Positions 26,295 to 34,850 are shown, counted from the stretch's first letter. The stretch: DNA of 64,000 nucleotides from Streptomyces sp. NBC_00683 (GCF_036226745.1 NZ_CP109013.1:2356001-2420000); one strand, 5' to 3'. Notes: generated from the letters alone by a model not told the origin. A program made the numbers and translations.

Positions 26295-26528
26295 GTGACT
26301 ACTGTTCTGACCCCCGCGAGCCCGCTGACCGCAGCTGACCGCTGTGACCGTTGCGGCGCCCAGGCATATCTGCGCGTCGTCCTGATCAGCGGCGGTGAAC
26401 TGCTCTTCTGCGCCCACCACGGACGCAAGTTCGAGCCGGAACTCAAGAAGATCGCCGCGGAAATACAGGATGAGACAGATCGGCTCACCGCCGTACAGGC
26501 AAGTGCAGCCGACGAGGAACAACACTGA
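26295..26528 (+). CDS. Small zinc-ribbon protein, DUF7455 type
   Basis: 77 residues. It has a CDRCGAQAYLRVVLISGGEL segment followed by FCAHHGRKFEPELKK, so two Cys from CxxC and Cys/His from CAHH could form a zinc ribbon. The C-terminal third is an amphipathic helix. This short protein is common in actinobacteria near sigma-factor and topoisomerase genes, function unknown. The GTG start at 26295 has GAAGAGG upstream. It is alone in its transcription unit. Confidence 0.85.
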   Translation: MTTVLTPASPLTAADRCDRCGAQAYLRVVLISGGELLFCAHHGRKFEPELKKIAAEIQDETDRLTAVQASAADEEQH

Positions 26529-26574
26529 CACCTCGCATCCACGACGAGCCAGGGGCCTGTCCAGGACCGGCCGA

Positions 26575-26606
26575 CGGGCGGCCTTCCCGTAAGGGGAAGC
26601 CGCCCG
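26575..26606. terminator. Hairpin between convergent DUF7455 and protease genes
   Basis: CGGGCGG-c-CTTCCC pairs with GGGAAG-CCGCCCG through one bulged base, with a short loop, between two convergent stops. Confidence 0.7.
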
Positions 26607-26634
26607 TTCTCGTACGTCCGGGGTGTTCGCGCAG

Positions 26635-27468
26635 TCAGTCCTGACCGGCGGCCATCCACCGGATCGCCGCGGAGACACGCGTGTACACACCGGGGCTCCC
26701 CGGGCTCCCGCAGCCGCTGCCCCAGGACACCAGGCCGATGAGCCGCCCACGGGCCACCAGCGGGCCGCCCGAGTCGCCCTGGCACGCATCCCGCCCGCCG
26801 GCCGTATCACCGGCGCAGAGCATCGATGAGGCGTCGTACGTGCCGTGCAGACCGCCGGGGTAGGCGCGCGCGCAGGCACTGTCCGGCAGCACACGTACCT
26901 GGGCGGCGTGCAGGGCCGACGCGTACGCGCCGTAGCCGGTCGTGTCCCCCCAGCCGTACACCTTCGCACCGGTGCCCGGCTCGTATGCGGCGTTCCCAGC
27001 TCCGGCCATCGGGATGACGCTGCTCGCCGGCAGCTTCCCCGCCAGAGTCAGCACCGCCAGATCGCCGGCGTTCGTGCGCGGGTCGTAGCCGGGATTGATC
27101 CATGCGGTACGCACCGGGATCTCCTGGCCGCCTGGTCCGCTCAGCTCCTCCCGGCCGGCGATGATCCGCAGATCGCGGACCTGGGAGACGCCGACGCCCA
27201 GGACGTCCTGCCTCAGGCAGTGCGCGGCCGTCAGCACTTTCGCGGGCGCGATCGCCACCGCACCGCAGAACTGACCGTCGCGGGTTCCTCCGAACCGGTC
27301 ACGGCTGGACAGTGCCACGGTCCAGGGACTGTCCGCGATACGGGCCGGACTGCCGCCGACAACAATGCTGTCCGCCACGGCAGGGGCCTGGGGGGCGAGA
27401 GGTATCACGGCCGCAACAGCCGCCAGGGCGAACGCCACGGGCACGGCACGGACGACAAAGCGGGGCAT
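26635..27468 (-). CDS. Secreted trypsin-like serine protease (S1A)
   Basis: 277 residues. Signal peptide: MPRFVVRAVPVAFALAAVAA with cleavage near PAVADS. The mature part starts close to IVVGGSPA, the chymotrypsin-type activation N-terminus. Catalytic triad: His in TAAHCLR, Asp in NAGDLAVLTL, Ser in CQGDSGGPL. Six cysteines fit disulfides. An Asp before the active-site segment (GGRDACQGDSGG) indicates trypsin-like preference for Arg/Lys. It is separated from hrdB by a strong terminator. Confidence 0.94.
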   Translation of the reverse strand: MPRFVVRAVPVAFALAAVAAVIPLAPQAPAVADSIVVGGSPARIADSPWTVALSSRDRFGGTRDGQFCGAVAIAPAKVLTAAHCLRQDVLGVGVSQVRDLRIIAGREELSGPGGQEIPVRTAWINPGYDPRTNAGDLAVLTLAGKLPASSVIPMAGAGNAAYEPGTGAKVYGWGDTTGYGAYASALHAAQVRVLPDSACARAYPGGLHGTYDASSMLCAGDTAGGRDACQGDSGGPLVARGRLIGLVSWGSGCGSPGSPGVYTRVSAAIRWMAAGQD

Positions 27469-27542
27469 GAAGACTCCTGACTCCGGGGTGAACGATGCCC
27501 ACTCAGCGTCATCCGCACCGCAGTCGCCCGCACCCGCACACG

Positions 27543-27584
27543 GACGCGGGGCCCGGAACCTGAGAAGGTTCCGGGCCCCGCGTC
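27543..27584 (-). terminator. Strong terminator after hrdB
   Basis: Perfect 18-bp stem (arms 27543-27560 and 27567-27584, beginning GACGCGGGGCCCGG) with a 6-nt TGAGAA loop, 17 bp beyond the hrdB stop and before the protease gene. Confidence 0.92.
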
Positions 27585-27600
27585 GGCGTCTGTCCGCGAT

Positions 27601-29148
27601 CTAGTCGAGGTAGTCGCGCAGCACCTGGGAGCGCGACGGGTGACGCAGCTTCGACATCGTCTTCGACTCGATCTGACGGATGCGCTCGCGCGTCACGCCG
27701 TAGACCTTGCCGATCTCGTCCAGCGTCTTCGGCTGACCGTCGGTGAGACCGAAGCGCATCGACACCACGCCCGCCTCACGCTCGGAGAGCGTGTCGAGCA
27801 CGGAGTGCAGCTGCTCCTGGAGCAGCGTGAAGCTGACCGCGTCGGCCGGCACGACCGCCTCGGAGTCCTCGATCAGGTCTCCGAACTCGCTGTCGCCGTC
27901 CTCACCCAGCGGGGTGTGGAGGGAAATCGGTTCACGGCCGTACTTCTGGACCTCGATGACCTTCTCAGGGGTCATGTCGAGCTCCTTGGCCAGCTCCTCC
28001 GGGGTGGGCTCACGGCCCAGGTCCTGGAGCATCTGGCGCTGCACGCGCGCGAGCTTGTTGATGACCTCGACCATGTGCACCGGGATACGGATGGTGCGGG
28101 CCTGGTCGGCCATGGCGCGGGTGATCGCCTGACGGATCCACCAGGTGGCGTACGTGGAGAACTTGTAGCCCTTGGTGTAGTCGAACTTCTCGACCGCGCG
28201 GATCAGACCGAGGTTGCCCTCCTGGATGAGGTCCAGGAAGAGCATGCCGCGGCCGGTGTAGCGCTTGGCCAGCGAGACCACGAGCCGGAGGTTGGCCTCC
28301 AGCAGGTGGTTCTTGGCCCTGCGGCCGTCCTCGGCGATGATCTCCAGTTCGCGCTTGAGCTTCGGCGCGAGCTTGTCGGAATTCGCCAGCTTGTCCTCGG
28401 CAAACAGGCCGGCCTCGATGCGCTTGGCGAGCTCGACCTCCTGCTCGGCGTTGAGGAGGGGAACCTTGCCGATCTGCTTCAGGTAGTCCTTGACCGGGTC
28501 GGCAGTGGCGCCGGCGACGGCGACCTGCTGGGCAGGTGCGTCGTCCTCGTCGTCGTCGGAGAGGACGAAGCCCTTGTTCTCGCCCTCGCCCTCCTCTTCG
28601 TCGCCCTTGGCAGCCTTGACTTCCTCGGCCGCCTCGTCGCCGTCGAGGAGCTCCTCGTCCTGCTTGCCGGCCTTCTTCGCCGCGGTCTTCTTGGCCACGG
28701 TCTTCTTCGCGGCAGTCTTCTTGGCCGCGGTCTTCTTGGCGGCGGTCTTCTTCGCAGGGGCGGCCGCGGCAGCGTCGTCAGCCGCCGGGTCCACGCCTTC
28801 GGCCGCCGGGGCGGCAGTGGCCGCGACGGTCCGCGTCACGGCGGTCTTGGCGGCGACAGTCTTGGTGGCGGTGCGCTTGACCGGGCTCTTCGCTGCGACG
28901 CTCTTGCGGGCGCGCTTCGGCGACTCCGCGGCACTGACCATCAGCGTCACACCCTCTTCCTCGAGGATCTGGTTGAGGCTGCGCAGAACATTCTTCCACT
29001 GGGTTGGCGGAATCTGGTCAGCCTCGAAGGCCCGACGCACGTCGTCGCCGGCGATCTGCCCATCAGCCTTTCCCCGCTCGATGAGCGCCATCACAGACTC
29101 GGACTCGGCGATCTCCGGCGGGAGCGTACGGGATGTGCTGGCCGACAC
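27601..29148 (-). CDS. hrdB: Principal RNA polymerase sigma factor (sigma-70 group 1)
   Basis: 515 residues from the GTG at 29148 (GAGAGG upstream), close to the 511 of S. coelicolor HrdB. Region 1.1-like N-terminus (to about 85), then a Lys/Ala/Thr repeat linker and an acidic stretch ([20 protein letters not shown]). Regions 1.2 to 4 follow: [16 protein letters not shown], the region 2 block [20 protein letters not shown] and [20 protein letters not shown], and region 4 with the -35 helix [20 protein letters not shown]. It directs RNA polymerase to vegetative promoters. Its neighbour is whiH, as in other streptomycetes. Confidence 0.97.
   Translation of the reverse strand: MSASTSRTLPPEIAESESVMALIERGKADGQIAGDDVRRAFEADQIPPTQWKNVLRSLNQILEEEGVTLMVSAAESPKRARKSVAAKSPVKRTATKTVAAKTAVTRTVAATAAPAAEGVDPAADDAAAAAPAKKTAAKKTAAKKTAAKKTVAKKTAAKKAGKQDEELLDGDEAAEEVKAAKGDEEEGEGENKGFVLSDDDEDDAPAQQVAVAGATADPVKDYLKQIGKVPLLNAEQEVELAKRIEAGLFAEDKLANSDKLAPKLKRELEIIAEDGRRAKNHLLEANLRLVVSLAKRYTGRGMLFLDLIQEGNLGLIRAVEKFDYTKGYKFSTYATWWIRQAITRAMADQARTIRIPVHMVEVINKLARVQRQMLQDLGREPTPEELAKELDMTPEKVIEVQKYGREPISLHTPLGEDGDSEFGDLIEDSEAVVPADAVSFTLLQEQLHSVLDTLSEREAGVVSMRFGLTDGQPKTLDEIGKVYGVTRERIRQIESKTMSKLRHPSRSQVLRDYLD
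28668..28755 (-). repeat. Tandem 15-bp coding repeat (KKTAA) inside hrdB
   Basis: Six to seven imperfect copies of a 15-bp unit encode [20 protein letters not shown] in the linker between sigma regions 1.1 and 1.2. Copy number is likely to vary between strains. Confidence 0.85.
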
Positions 29149-29472
29149 GAACAACCTCTCGGAACGATGGAAACGGCTTCCGGCCCGGCCCTGGAGAGAG
29201 CTGGAACCGACGACCGGCGGCTGGGGATGTTGCCGACGGCGCGGGCTTGGCCTCAGAACTGCACAGCGCACTACGTGGCTGCTGTATTCCTTCCGCGGCG
29301 GTCACCTCTTAAGTCATCGCACTGTTTCGAGGAGTGTTACGCCCAATCCGCGTGGCCCGAGTCACACCTCATACGCGACAAACGTAGCCAGAGGTCATAT
29401 CTCCGTATAATTATGCCGCCGGACCATGGGGGTCCGGCGGCACACGGTTCTCATACCCCGGCAGTACAGCGG
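29149..29472 (-). other. 324-bp hrdB upstream region
   Basis: Promoter and 5' leader of hrdB, plus the whiH terminator at its far end. On the minus strand I see TTGGGC and a TGCGAT 19 nt downstream, a possible but long-spaced vegetative promoter. I also see GGAAT without a correctly spaced GTT, so a sigma-R promoter is not supported. No small ORF with coding character was found. Confidence 0.5.
29414..29442 (-). terminator. Terminator hairpin after whiH
   Basis: Perfect 12-bp stem TGCCGCCGGACC / GGTCCGGCGGCA with a 5-nt loop, 31 bp beyond the whiH stop. Confidence 0.85.
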
Positions 29473-30360
29473 TCAGTGCTCGCGCGGCGCGGGAACCACC
29501 CGCTCCACGTCCAGGTGGACGACGAGCAGCTGCCGCATGGCCGCTTCGGCACCGGCCGAGTCACCCGACGCGAGCGCCTCGACGATGCGCGCATGGTGGC
29601 CGAGCGACACTTCACCGGGCCGGTCACAGCCAGTGACGGGGCCACCGGAGACCTGCAGGGCCGACGAGACGATCCCGGAGAGGTGCTCGAGCATGCGATT
29701 GCCCGCCGCCTGAATGAGCAGGGAATGAAACTCCGCGTCGGCCCGGGAGAACGTGATTCCGTCCGCCTGCGCCATCGCGTGCCCCATGATCTCGATCATG
29801 TCGCCGAGCCGCTGCTGGATGTCCTCACGCCCATGCCCCGCGGCGAGCCGGGCGGCCAGCGGCTCGATCGTCCAGCGGAGCTCGGCCAGCTCCCGGCGCT
29901 GGTCGTCGCGCTGAGGACCAAAGGCCCGCCATTCGATGATGTCGGGATCCAGAAGGTTCCAGTCGCTGACCGGCCGGACACGGGTGCCCACATTGGGCCG
30001 GGCACTGACCAGCCCCTTGGCCTCGAGAACGCGCAGGGACTCCCTCACAACGGTGCGGGAGACCTCGAATCGCTGACCGATCTCCTCCGGAACGAGGGGC
30101 CGGTCCGCACCGAGGTCGCCGGAAACAATCATCTGACCCAGCTGCTGGACCAGTTGGCCATGGAGCCCACGGCCCCGGCTGGCCGTGCCGCGCCGGCTCG
30201 CCCGCCCGAATTCGGAATCCGCACCGCCCCAGGAACGCAGCGCGGCGCGCTCGCCGGCCGGCGCCTCCCCGTAGGGGTATCGGTCGAGTTCGCCCGGGCC
30301 GGCGAGGCCGGAATCGGCGGAGCGGGCGGCGGTCATCATGGTGTGCGCAAGGGTACTCAC
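29473..30360 (-). CDS. whiH: Sporulation transcription factor WhiH (GntR/FadR family)
   Basis: 295 residues, the length expected for WhiH. A 65-residue unstructured N-terminal extension precedes a winged HTH (GLHGQLVQQLGQMIVSGDLG; recognition helix FEVSRTVVRESLRVLEAKGL) and an FCD ligand domain (RADAEFHSLLIQAAGNRMLE). WhiH controls aerial-hypha septation and is itself transcribed by sigma-WhiG; a perfect GCCGATAA -10 element lies 92 bp upstream. Adjacency to hrdB supports the name. Start: GTG at 30360, with weak ribosome-binding potential; ATGs at 30339 and 30336 are alternatives. Confidence 0.92.
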   Translation of the reverse strand: MSTLAHTMMTAARSADSGLAGPGELDRYPYGEAPAGERAALRSWGGADSEFGRASRRGTASRGRGLHGQLVQQLGQMIVSGDLGADRPLVPEEIGQRFEVSRTVVRESLRVLEAKGLVSARPNVGTRVRPVSDWNLLDPDIIEWRAFGPQRDDQRRELAELRWTIEPLAARLAAGHGREDIQQRLGDMIEIMGHAMAQADGITFSRADAEFHSLLIQAAGNRMLEHLSGIVSSALQVSGGPVTGCDRPGEVSLGHHARIVEALASGDSAGAEAAMRQLLVVHLDVERVVPAPREH

Positions 30361-30452
30361 GCATCATTTGTCGGCGTGGCTCAGCCGACCCTTGAGGTCT
30401 TTGGTGAAAAGCACACGAAAGGGTGATCGGCACCCACCTCGCAATTGACGCC

Positions 30453-30477
30453 TTATCGGCTGAAATCGCACATTTTC
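30453..30477 (-). promoter_or_regulatory. Candidate sigma-WhiG promoter of whiH
   Basis: On the minus strand GCCGATAA (30453-30460) matches the -10 consensus of sigma-WhiG/FliA-type promoters at all eight positions. Upstream there is CGAAAA but no canonical TAAA at 15-16 nt; the best GAAA is 13 nt away. whiH of S. coelicolor is known to depend directly on sigma-WhiG. Confidence 0.7.
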
Positions 30478-30520
30478 GGGAGAGTTGCCCGCGCCCCGCC
30501 TCCAGGACGAATCCCCTCGG

Positions 30521-32272
30521 TCACCAACGGGCCCTTCCTCGAAGGCTGGTGAACACATACGCGCAGATGAGGGCGGACAACGACAAGGAAAGTGCCACTC
30601 CCACGGGCTGGGTCACCACGCGCACTGCGGCCATCGCCCACCTGTCCGTTTCGTAGGGCCATTGCAGCCAGGCGAGCTCCCGCAGCCTGCTCGGGAGTCC
30701 GACGATCGAACGGGCGGACGGACCCGAGAGCAGCCACTGCACGAGGGGAACGACGAGGACCGGGACAGCGAGGACTGCGGCAACTCCGGCGCCCGTCAGG
30801 CGAAAGACGCCGGCCGCCAGCAGCCCCGCCCAGGCGCAGCCGACCGCCAGACCCGCCCAACTCACGGCCAGTGGCGCGGCGTTTGCGGGGACCTCGACCA
30901 AGTCGCCGCCGTAGACGAGACGCAGGGCCTCGGCGTCCACGAGCACGGATGCCGTGGCCAGAAACACCGCCACGCCTGCGGAGACAACCAGCTTGGCGAA
31001 CAGGAGACCAAGACGGCGCGGGACGGTCCCGCGCCCCGCCGCGAGTGCCGGGTAGCGGAACTCGTCGCCGAAGGACAGCGCACCGAGCAGACCTGCGCCG
31101 AACGCGGCGGGAGGCAGAGGCAGCAGGTCGGGCCAGGCAACCAGCAGATCGGGCAGGGGCGCCCGGCCCGAGCGGGCCAGCAGGACGGAGAGCCCCACGG
31201 AGACAGCAAGAACGGCCGCCATGATCATGGTCGTCGTCCGGACGCCCAGGAGGCGGCGCAGTTCGTAGCGCACAGGACGCAGGGGGCCACGGGCCGGGCG
31301 TACAGGGATCGGCGGGGGGAGCTCCGAGATCGCCACGGACGAGGCGGGCCTCGGTACGGCACGCACACCGGCACCGGCACCGGCAGAAGCGGACACCGGA
31401 CCCGTGTCCCCGGTCTCGTCGGCGAGTTGGTGCACCGGAACGCCGTGACGGTAGGCCGTGTCACCGATCTCCGCACAACTGCTGCCGTACACCGACAGCC
31501 GGTTGCTCTCCTCGGCGACCACCTCGACGGAACGCTGCGCGGCCCTCGCCTCACGTCTGACCACCGAGGCCAGCCTGGCCGCATGCGGAGTCCGTACAGC
31601 AACGCGGGGACGGAGTCTGGTGTGGGAGAAGTCGGCGACGTCCTGGTCGGCGACGAGGCGCCCGTCATCGATGGTCACGACGCGGTCGGCGGTACGGGCG
31701 GCCTCCTTCGGATCGCTGGTGGTGTGCAGAACGGTGCCGCCCTCGCTCGCGTGCGCGCGGAGCAGCCCGTGCAACCAGCTCCTCTCCCGAGGGGAGAGTC
31801 CCTCGGCGGGGTTGTCGAGAACGAGCGTGTGCGGGTCGCCGAGCAGGGCCGACGCGAGGCCGAGGCGACGGTCCATACCGACCGAGAGGGTGCCGAGGCG
31901 CTGATCCCCCAGTCCGGCGAGACCGACGACTTCGAGCAGGTCGTCGGCTCGTGACGCGGGGACGCCGGCGGCGGCGCAGAGCATGCGGAGCTGTCCGCGG
32001 GCGGTCCGTGCGGGATGGCCGGGTACGTCGCCGAGCAGCACGCCGACCTCGCGGGCGGGATGGCCGATGCGGTGCAGGGGCCGACCTCGGAAATAGGTGA
32101 CTCCTCGCCCGGAGTCGAGCTCGAGCATCAGACGCAGAGCAGTGGTCTTGCCGGAACCCGGAGCGCCGAGAAGTGCGGTGACGCGGCCGGGCGGGGCTTC
32201 GAAGGTCAGGTCGTCCACAGCGGGGGACAGGTCGCGGCGGGGGGTGCTGGTGAGTCCGATGGCCTGGAGCAT
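30521..32272 (-). CDS. ABC transporter fusion: degenerate ATPase domain plus membrane domain
   Basis: 583 residues. The N-terminal ABC domain (about 1-215) has a good Walker A (GAPGSGKTTAL). Its signature reads LSVGM instead of LSGGQ, Walker B ends LVLDNPAEG with Asn in place of the catalytic Glu, and the switch-histidine region reads VLHTTSDPKEA. A linker follows (about 250-350). The C-terminal half has about six TM helices (TTMIMAAVLAVSVGLSVLLA, AGVAVFLATASVLVDA and others) of ABC-2 type. It is adjacent to whiH on the same strand. The substrate is unknown, and ATP hydrolysis may be weak or absent. Confidence 0.85.
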   Translation of the reverse strand: MLQAIGLTSTPRRDLSPAVDDLTFEAPPGRVTALLGAPGSGKTTALRLMLELDSGRGVTYFRGRPLHRIGHPAREVGVLLGDVPGHPARTARGQLRMLCAAAGVPASRADDLLEVVGLAGLGDQRLGTLSVGMDRRLGLASALLGDPHTLVLDNPAEGLSPRERSWLHGLLRAHASEGGTVLHTTSDPKEAARTADRVVTIDDGRLVADQDVADFSHTRLRPRVAVRTPHAARLASVVRREARAAQRSVEVVAEESNRLSVYGSSCAEIGDTAYRHGVPVHQLADETGDTGPVSASAGAGAGVRAVPRPASSVAISELPPPIPVRPARGPLRPVRYELRRLLGVRTTTMIMAAVLAVSVGLSVLLARSGRAPLPDLLVAWPDLLPLPPAAFGAGLLGALSFGDEFRYPALAAGRGTVPRRLGLLFAKLVVSAGVAVFLATASVLVDAEALRLVYGGDLVEVPANAAPLAVSWAGLAVGCAWAGLLAAGVFRLTGAGVAAVLAVPVLVVPLVQWLLSGPSARSIVGLPSRLRELAWLQWPYETDRWAMAAVRVVTQPVGVALSLSLSALICAYVFTSLRGRARW

Positions 32273-32408
32273 CGCTTCTCTCGCGGAGTGTGAGACCGCT
32301 CGGCGGCAGGGGCGGGTACCCCAGCAAGATAACGCGACATTTCAGACTTTTTGCGCACCAGTGAGGCGGCGGGCGTTCCGCAGCCCCGGACTTCACACGT
32401 CCGCGCCG

Positions 32409-33173
32409 TCAGACCTCGGGCCTCAGCATCGGAGGATTGAGCACAGTGGCCGCACCCGCCCGGAAGAGCTGCGCGGGGCGCCCGCCCTGGCGGGTGGTCG
32501 TCCCTCCGGAGGGAACCAGGAAACCGGGCGTGCCGGTGACCTTCCGGTGGAAGTTGCGCGGATCCAGGACGACGCCCCACACCGCTTCGTAGACCCGGCG
32601 GAGCTCACCGACGGTGAACTCGGGCGGGCAGAACGCCGTGGCCAGCGAGGAATATTCGATCTTGGAGCGGGCCCGCTCCACCCCGTCGTCGAGAATCCGT
32701 GCGTGATCGAAGGCGAGCGGCTCGGACTGCTCACCGTCCCGGCCGAAGCCTCCTTCGGGGCCGAGCAGGTCCTCGACCGGCGCCCAGCGGGCACTGTTCG
32801 CATCACCACCGGCGCGAGGTGCGGGAAGATCGGGTGCCAGCGCGAGGTGTGCGACGCTGACGACCCTCATCCGGGGGTCGCGCTCGGGATCTCCGTAGGT
32901 GGCGAGCTGTTCGAGGTGTGCGCCGTTTCCGGCAGCGGGGACTGCCGGATCGTGTGCGCAGAGCCCGGTTTCCTCGACGAGTTCACGCGCTGCCGCAGCA
33001 GCGAGATCCTCATCGGCTCTGACGAATCCGCCCGGTAGCGCCCACCTGCCCTGGAAAGGCTGCTCGCCGCGGCGGACCACCAACGCACAGAGCGCGTGAC
33101 GGCGCACCGTGAGCACAACCAGGTCGACGGTGACAGCGAAGGGCGGGAAGGTCGACGGGTCGTAGGGCGGCAT
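32409..33173 (-). CDS. NUDIX hydrolase with C-terminal winged helix (NrtR-like)
   Basis: 254 residues from the ATG at 33173. The NUDIX box begins GGFVRADEDLAAAAARELVE and continues ETGL; it retains the REL-EE core, though its opening is GGFVRADEDL. The C-terminal 80 residues (LATAFCPPEFTVGELRRVYE; RNFHRKVTGTPGFLVPSGG) form the winged helix found in NrtR-type regulators, in which the NUDIX domain senses ADP-ribose or related NAD metabolites. A TCGTC/GACGA inverted repeat lies 14 bp upstream of the start. It may therefore be a self-regulated repressor rather than, or besides, an enzyme. Targets are unknown. Confidence 0.85.
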   Translation of the reverse strand: MPPYDPSTFPPFAVTVDLVVLTVRRHALCALVVRRGEQPFQGRWALPGGFVRADEDLAAAAARELVEETGLCAHDPAVPAAGNGAHLEQLATYGDPERDPRMRVVSVAHLALAPDLPAPRAGGDANSARWAPVEDLLGPEGGFGRDGEQSEPLAFDHARILDDGVERARSKIEYSSLATAFCPPEFTVGELRRVYEAVWGVVLDPRNFHRKVTGTPGFLVPSGGTTTRQGGRPAQLFRAGAATVLNPPMLRPEV

Positions 33174-33186
33174 GCCGAGATCATAG

Positions 33187-33201
33187 TCGTCTGCCTGACG
33201 A
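33187..33201. promoter_or_regulatory. Candidate operator of the NUDIX regulator
   Basis: TCGTC-TGCCT-GACGA inverted repeat, with flanking TA on both sides, 14 bp upstream of the NUDIX gene start. NrtR regulators bind palindromes of this scale in their own promoters. Confidence 0.45.
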
Positions 33202-33380
33202 TAAACAGTCCCTTCGCCGTGCCGGACCTCCGTCCGTCGCTCCGCCACTGCGCCACTGTCTTCGCCCGGCCAAGCGCTCGCGTTCATTCGGCCGGTTCCC
33301 TGACCGACCCGGCCTCCTGCACCTTTCGGCCTCGGTATCCGCTCCGGACGGACCGCCCACCCTCCCGACGGGGCTCCGCC

Positions 33381-34739
33381 TCAACGGCCGCTCCTGGTAT
33401 CACGTCGGCCCTGCCGCTGGAGGTCCCGCACCCGCCGCCGGGACGATGCCGCCGGTCCGGGGCGCGCGGAGCCGGGGCGCGCGGAGCCGGGGGACGTCCT
33501 CCTGCGCCGTGCGGCCGAGGTACGCGCCTGCTGCTGCCGGGTGCGTCCCGCCGTACGCCGCGCAACTTGTCCGCCGGCGCTGCGGCCGCCGCCCCGCCCG
33601 GAGCGCACCCTGCGCTCGCTGCGAAGACACCGGCGCAGTGTCTCCGGGTCCAGGCCCTCGTTGCACGCCTGGTGCAGCAGCTGAGCGAACGTGTAGTCCG
33701 GGTCGGCCCGCAGCGCGAGCCCCAGCGCCACCCTCGCGGCCGGTTCATCACCCGAGGACCAGGAGACCCAGCCCGCCAGCGAGAGCGGTGCAGCCGCATG
33801 CTCCACGTACGGGCCCACACATCGACGGGCCAGTGCCCGCCACAGCCGCAGAGCCGTTTCGGCCTCTGGGCCTTCCATCCACTCCGCCGCCCTGTCCCGT
33901 GTCTCCCTGTCCTGCAGCCCGAGAATCACAGCGGCGGCCTCCTCCGAGCTGATCAGACGGTCATCACCGCTGTCCGCGTCCGACGGAGCGGGCACCGGCC
34001 CACTTCCGAGGCGCTTCATGAGGGCACGCGCGAGTGTCAGAGTCTCCGCGGCCACCTCACGCCGTCCCACGGCGTCGAGGAGCCTGGACATCAGCGCGGC
34101 TCCCGCGGAGTCCAGTGCCCGCTCCTGTTCCGCCGCGGCCGCGGCCGCGGCCGCGGAATCCCAGGGCGAGAGCCGCGCCTCCATCTCCCGCAGCGAACCT
34201 CGCACCTGGATACCGGCGTAGGCGGCTGCCGCTGCCATCACGGTCGTACCGGGAAGTGCCAGTGGATTCCCCTCGGCCGGGCAGCACCGCTCATCGGGGC
34301 AGCAGTAGGACCAGTAGCGACCGTCGGAGATGCAGAGCGCCTCCAGCACCGGAACATCGAGTGCCCCGCAGGCCCTGCGCAGACGCTGTGCGAGGGGCCT
34401 CAGCCGCTCCATGGTCTGGTTGCCGCTCTCTCCGTCGGCAGGGTCCTGGCAGAGAAAGACGACGATCGCGTCCGGACGCGTGTCACGCCGTTCGCTGCCG
34501 GAGATCAGGCACTGCGCAAGCTGGTCGGCGACCGGCGCCCACTCCGTCGGCGATTGCGGGATGCCGAGCCTGAGCCGCCCGCCGAAGCGGCCCCGCCCGC
34601 CGTGGAGGGCCACCATGACCACGCTGTCGTTCGGATGGAAGCCCATGAGGTACGGCAGGGCGTCGGCAAGTTCGGCGGGGCCGCGCAGGGTGATCTGCTG
34701 CTCGTCGGCCGGTCCGGTGGATTCGCGGTGCTTGTTCAT
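33381..34739 (-). CDS. DUF4192 domain-containing protein
   Basis: 452 residues from the ATG at 34739. The DUF4192 domain fills residues about 15-370 (ITLRGPAELADALPYLMGFH, PNDSVVMVAL, and a CCPDERCCPAEG cysteine cluster that could bind metal). A stretch of eight alanines, encoded by a (GCCGCG)n run, is followed by helical repeats (EPAARVALGLALRADPDYTF). The tail of about 70 residues is Arg/Gly/Ser/Pro-rich and probably disordered or nucleic-acid-binding. Found throughout actinobacteria, function unknown. It is divergent from recQ across a DnaA-box palindrome. Confidence 0.85.
   Translation of the reverse strand: MNKHRESTGPADEQQITLRGPAELADALPYLMGFHPNDSVVMVALHGGRGRFGGRLRLGIPQSPTEWAPVADQLAQCLISGSERRDTRPDAIVVFLCQDPADGESGNQTMERLRPLAQRLRRACGALDVPVLEALCISDGRYWSYCCPDERCCPAEGNPLALPGTTVMAAAAAYAGIQVRGSLREMEARLSPWDSAAAAAAAAEQERALDSAGAALMSRLLDAVGRREVAAETLTLARALMKRLGSGPVPAPSDADSGDDRLISSEEAAAVILGLQDRETRDRAAEWMEGPEAETALRLWRALARRCVGPYVEHAAAPLSLAGWVSWSSGDEPAARVALGLALRADPDYTFAQLLHQACNEGLDPETLRRCLRSERRVRSGRGGGRSAGGQVARRTAGRTRQQQARTSAARRRRTSPGSARPGSARPGPAASSRRRVRDLQRQGRRDTRSGR
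34132..34158. repeat. GCCGCG simple repeat inside the DUF4192 gene
   Basis: A run of about four GCCGCG/GCGGCC units encodes the poly-alanine stretch and creates overlapping NotI-type sequences. Confidence 0.8.
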
Positions 34740-34776
34740 GGCACGACCGTCCCGCGGGCAGCCGATTTCCGCGACC

Positions 34777-34800
34777 CCTGTGGATAACTTTATCCACAGG
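34777..34800. promoter_or_regulatory. Inverted pair of DnaA boxes (perfect 24-bp palindrome)
   Basis: Arms CCTGTGGATAA and TTATCCACAGG flank a CT centre without a mismatch. Each arm contains the consensus DnaA box TTATCCACA, head to head. It lies 38 bp upstream of the DUF4192 start and 50 bp upstream of the recQ start. Confidence 0.8.
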
Positions 34801-34850
34801 CACCGCACGGTCGTTCGCGGTTTGTCACAGGCATCGGGTTGCATGGGGGC

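Noticed and set aside
29149..29410. Sigma-R type hrdB promoter
   Set aside because: A GGAAT is present, but a GTT at the correct 18-19-nt distance is not.
34132..34158. GCGGCC-rich run as a regulatory or mobile element
   Set aside because: It is a simple codon repeat for alanines in the DUF4192 protein, not a transposon end or operator.
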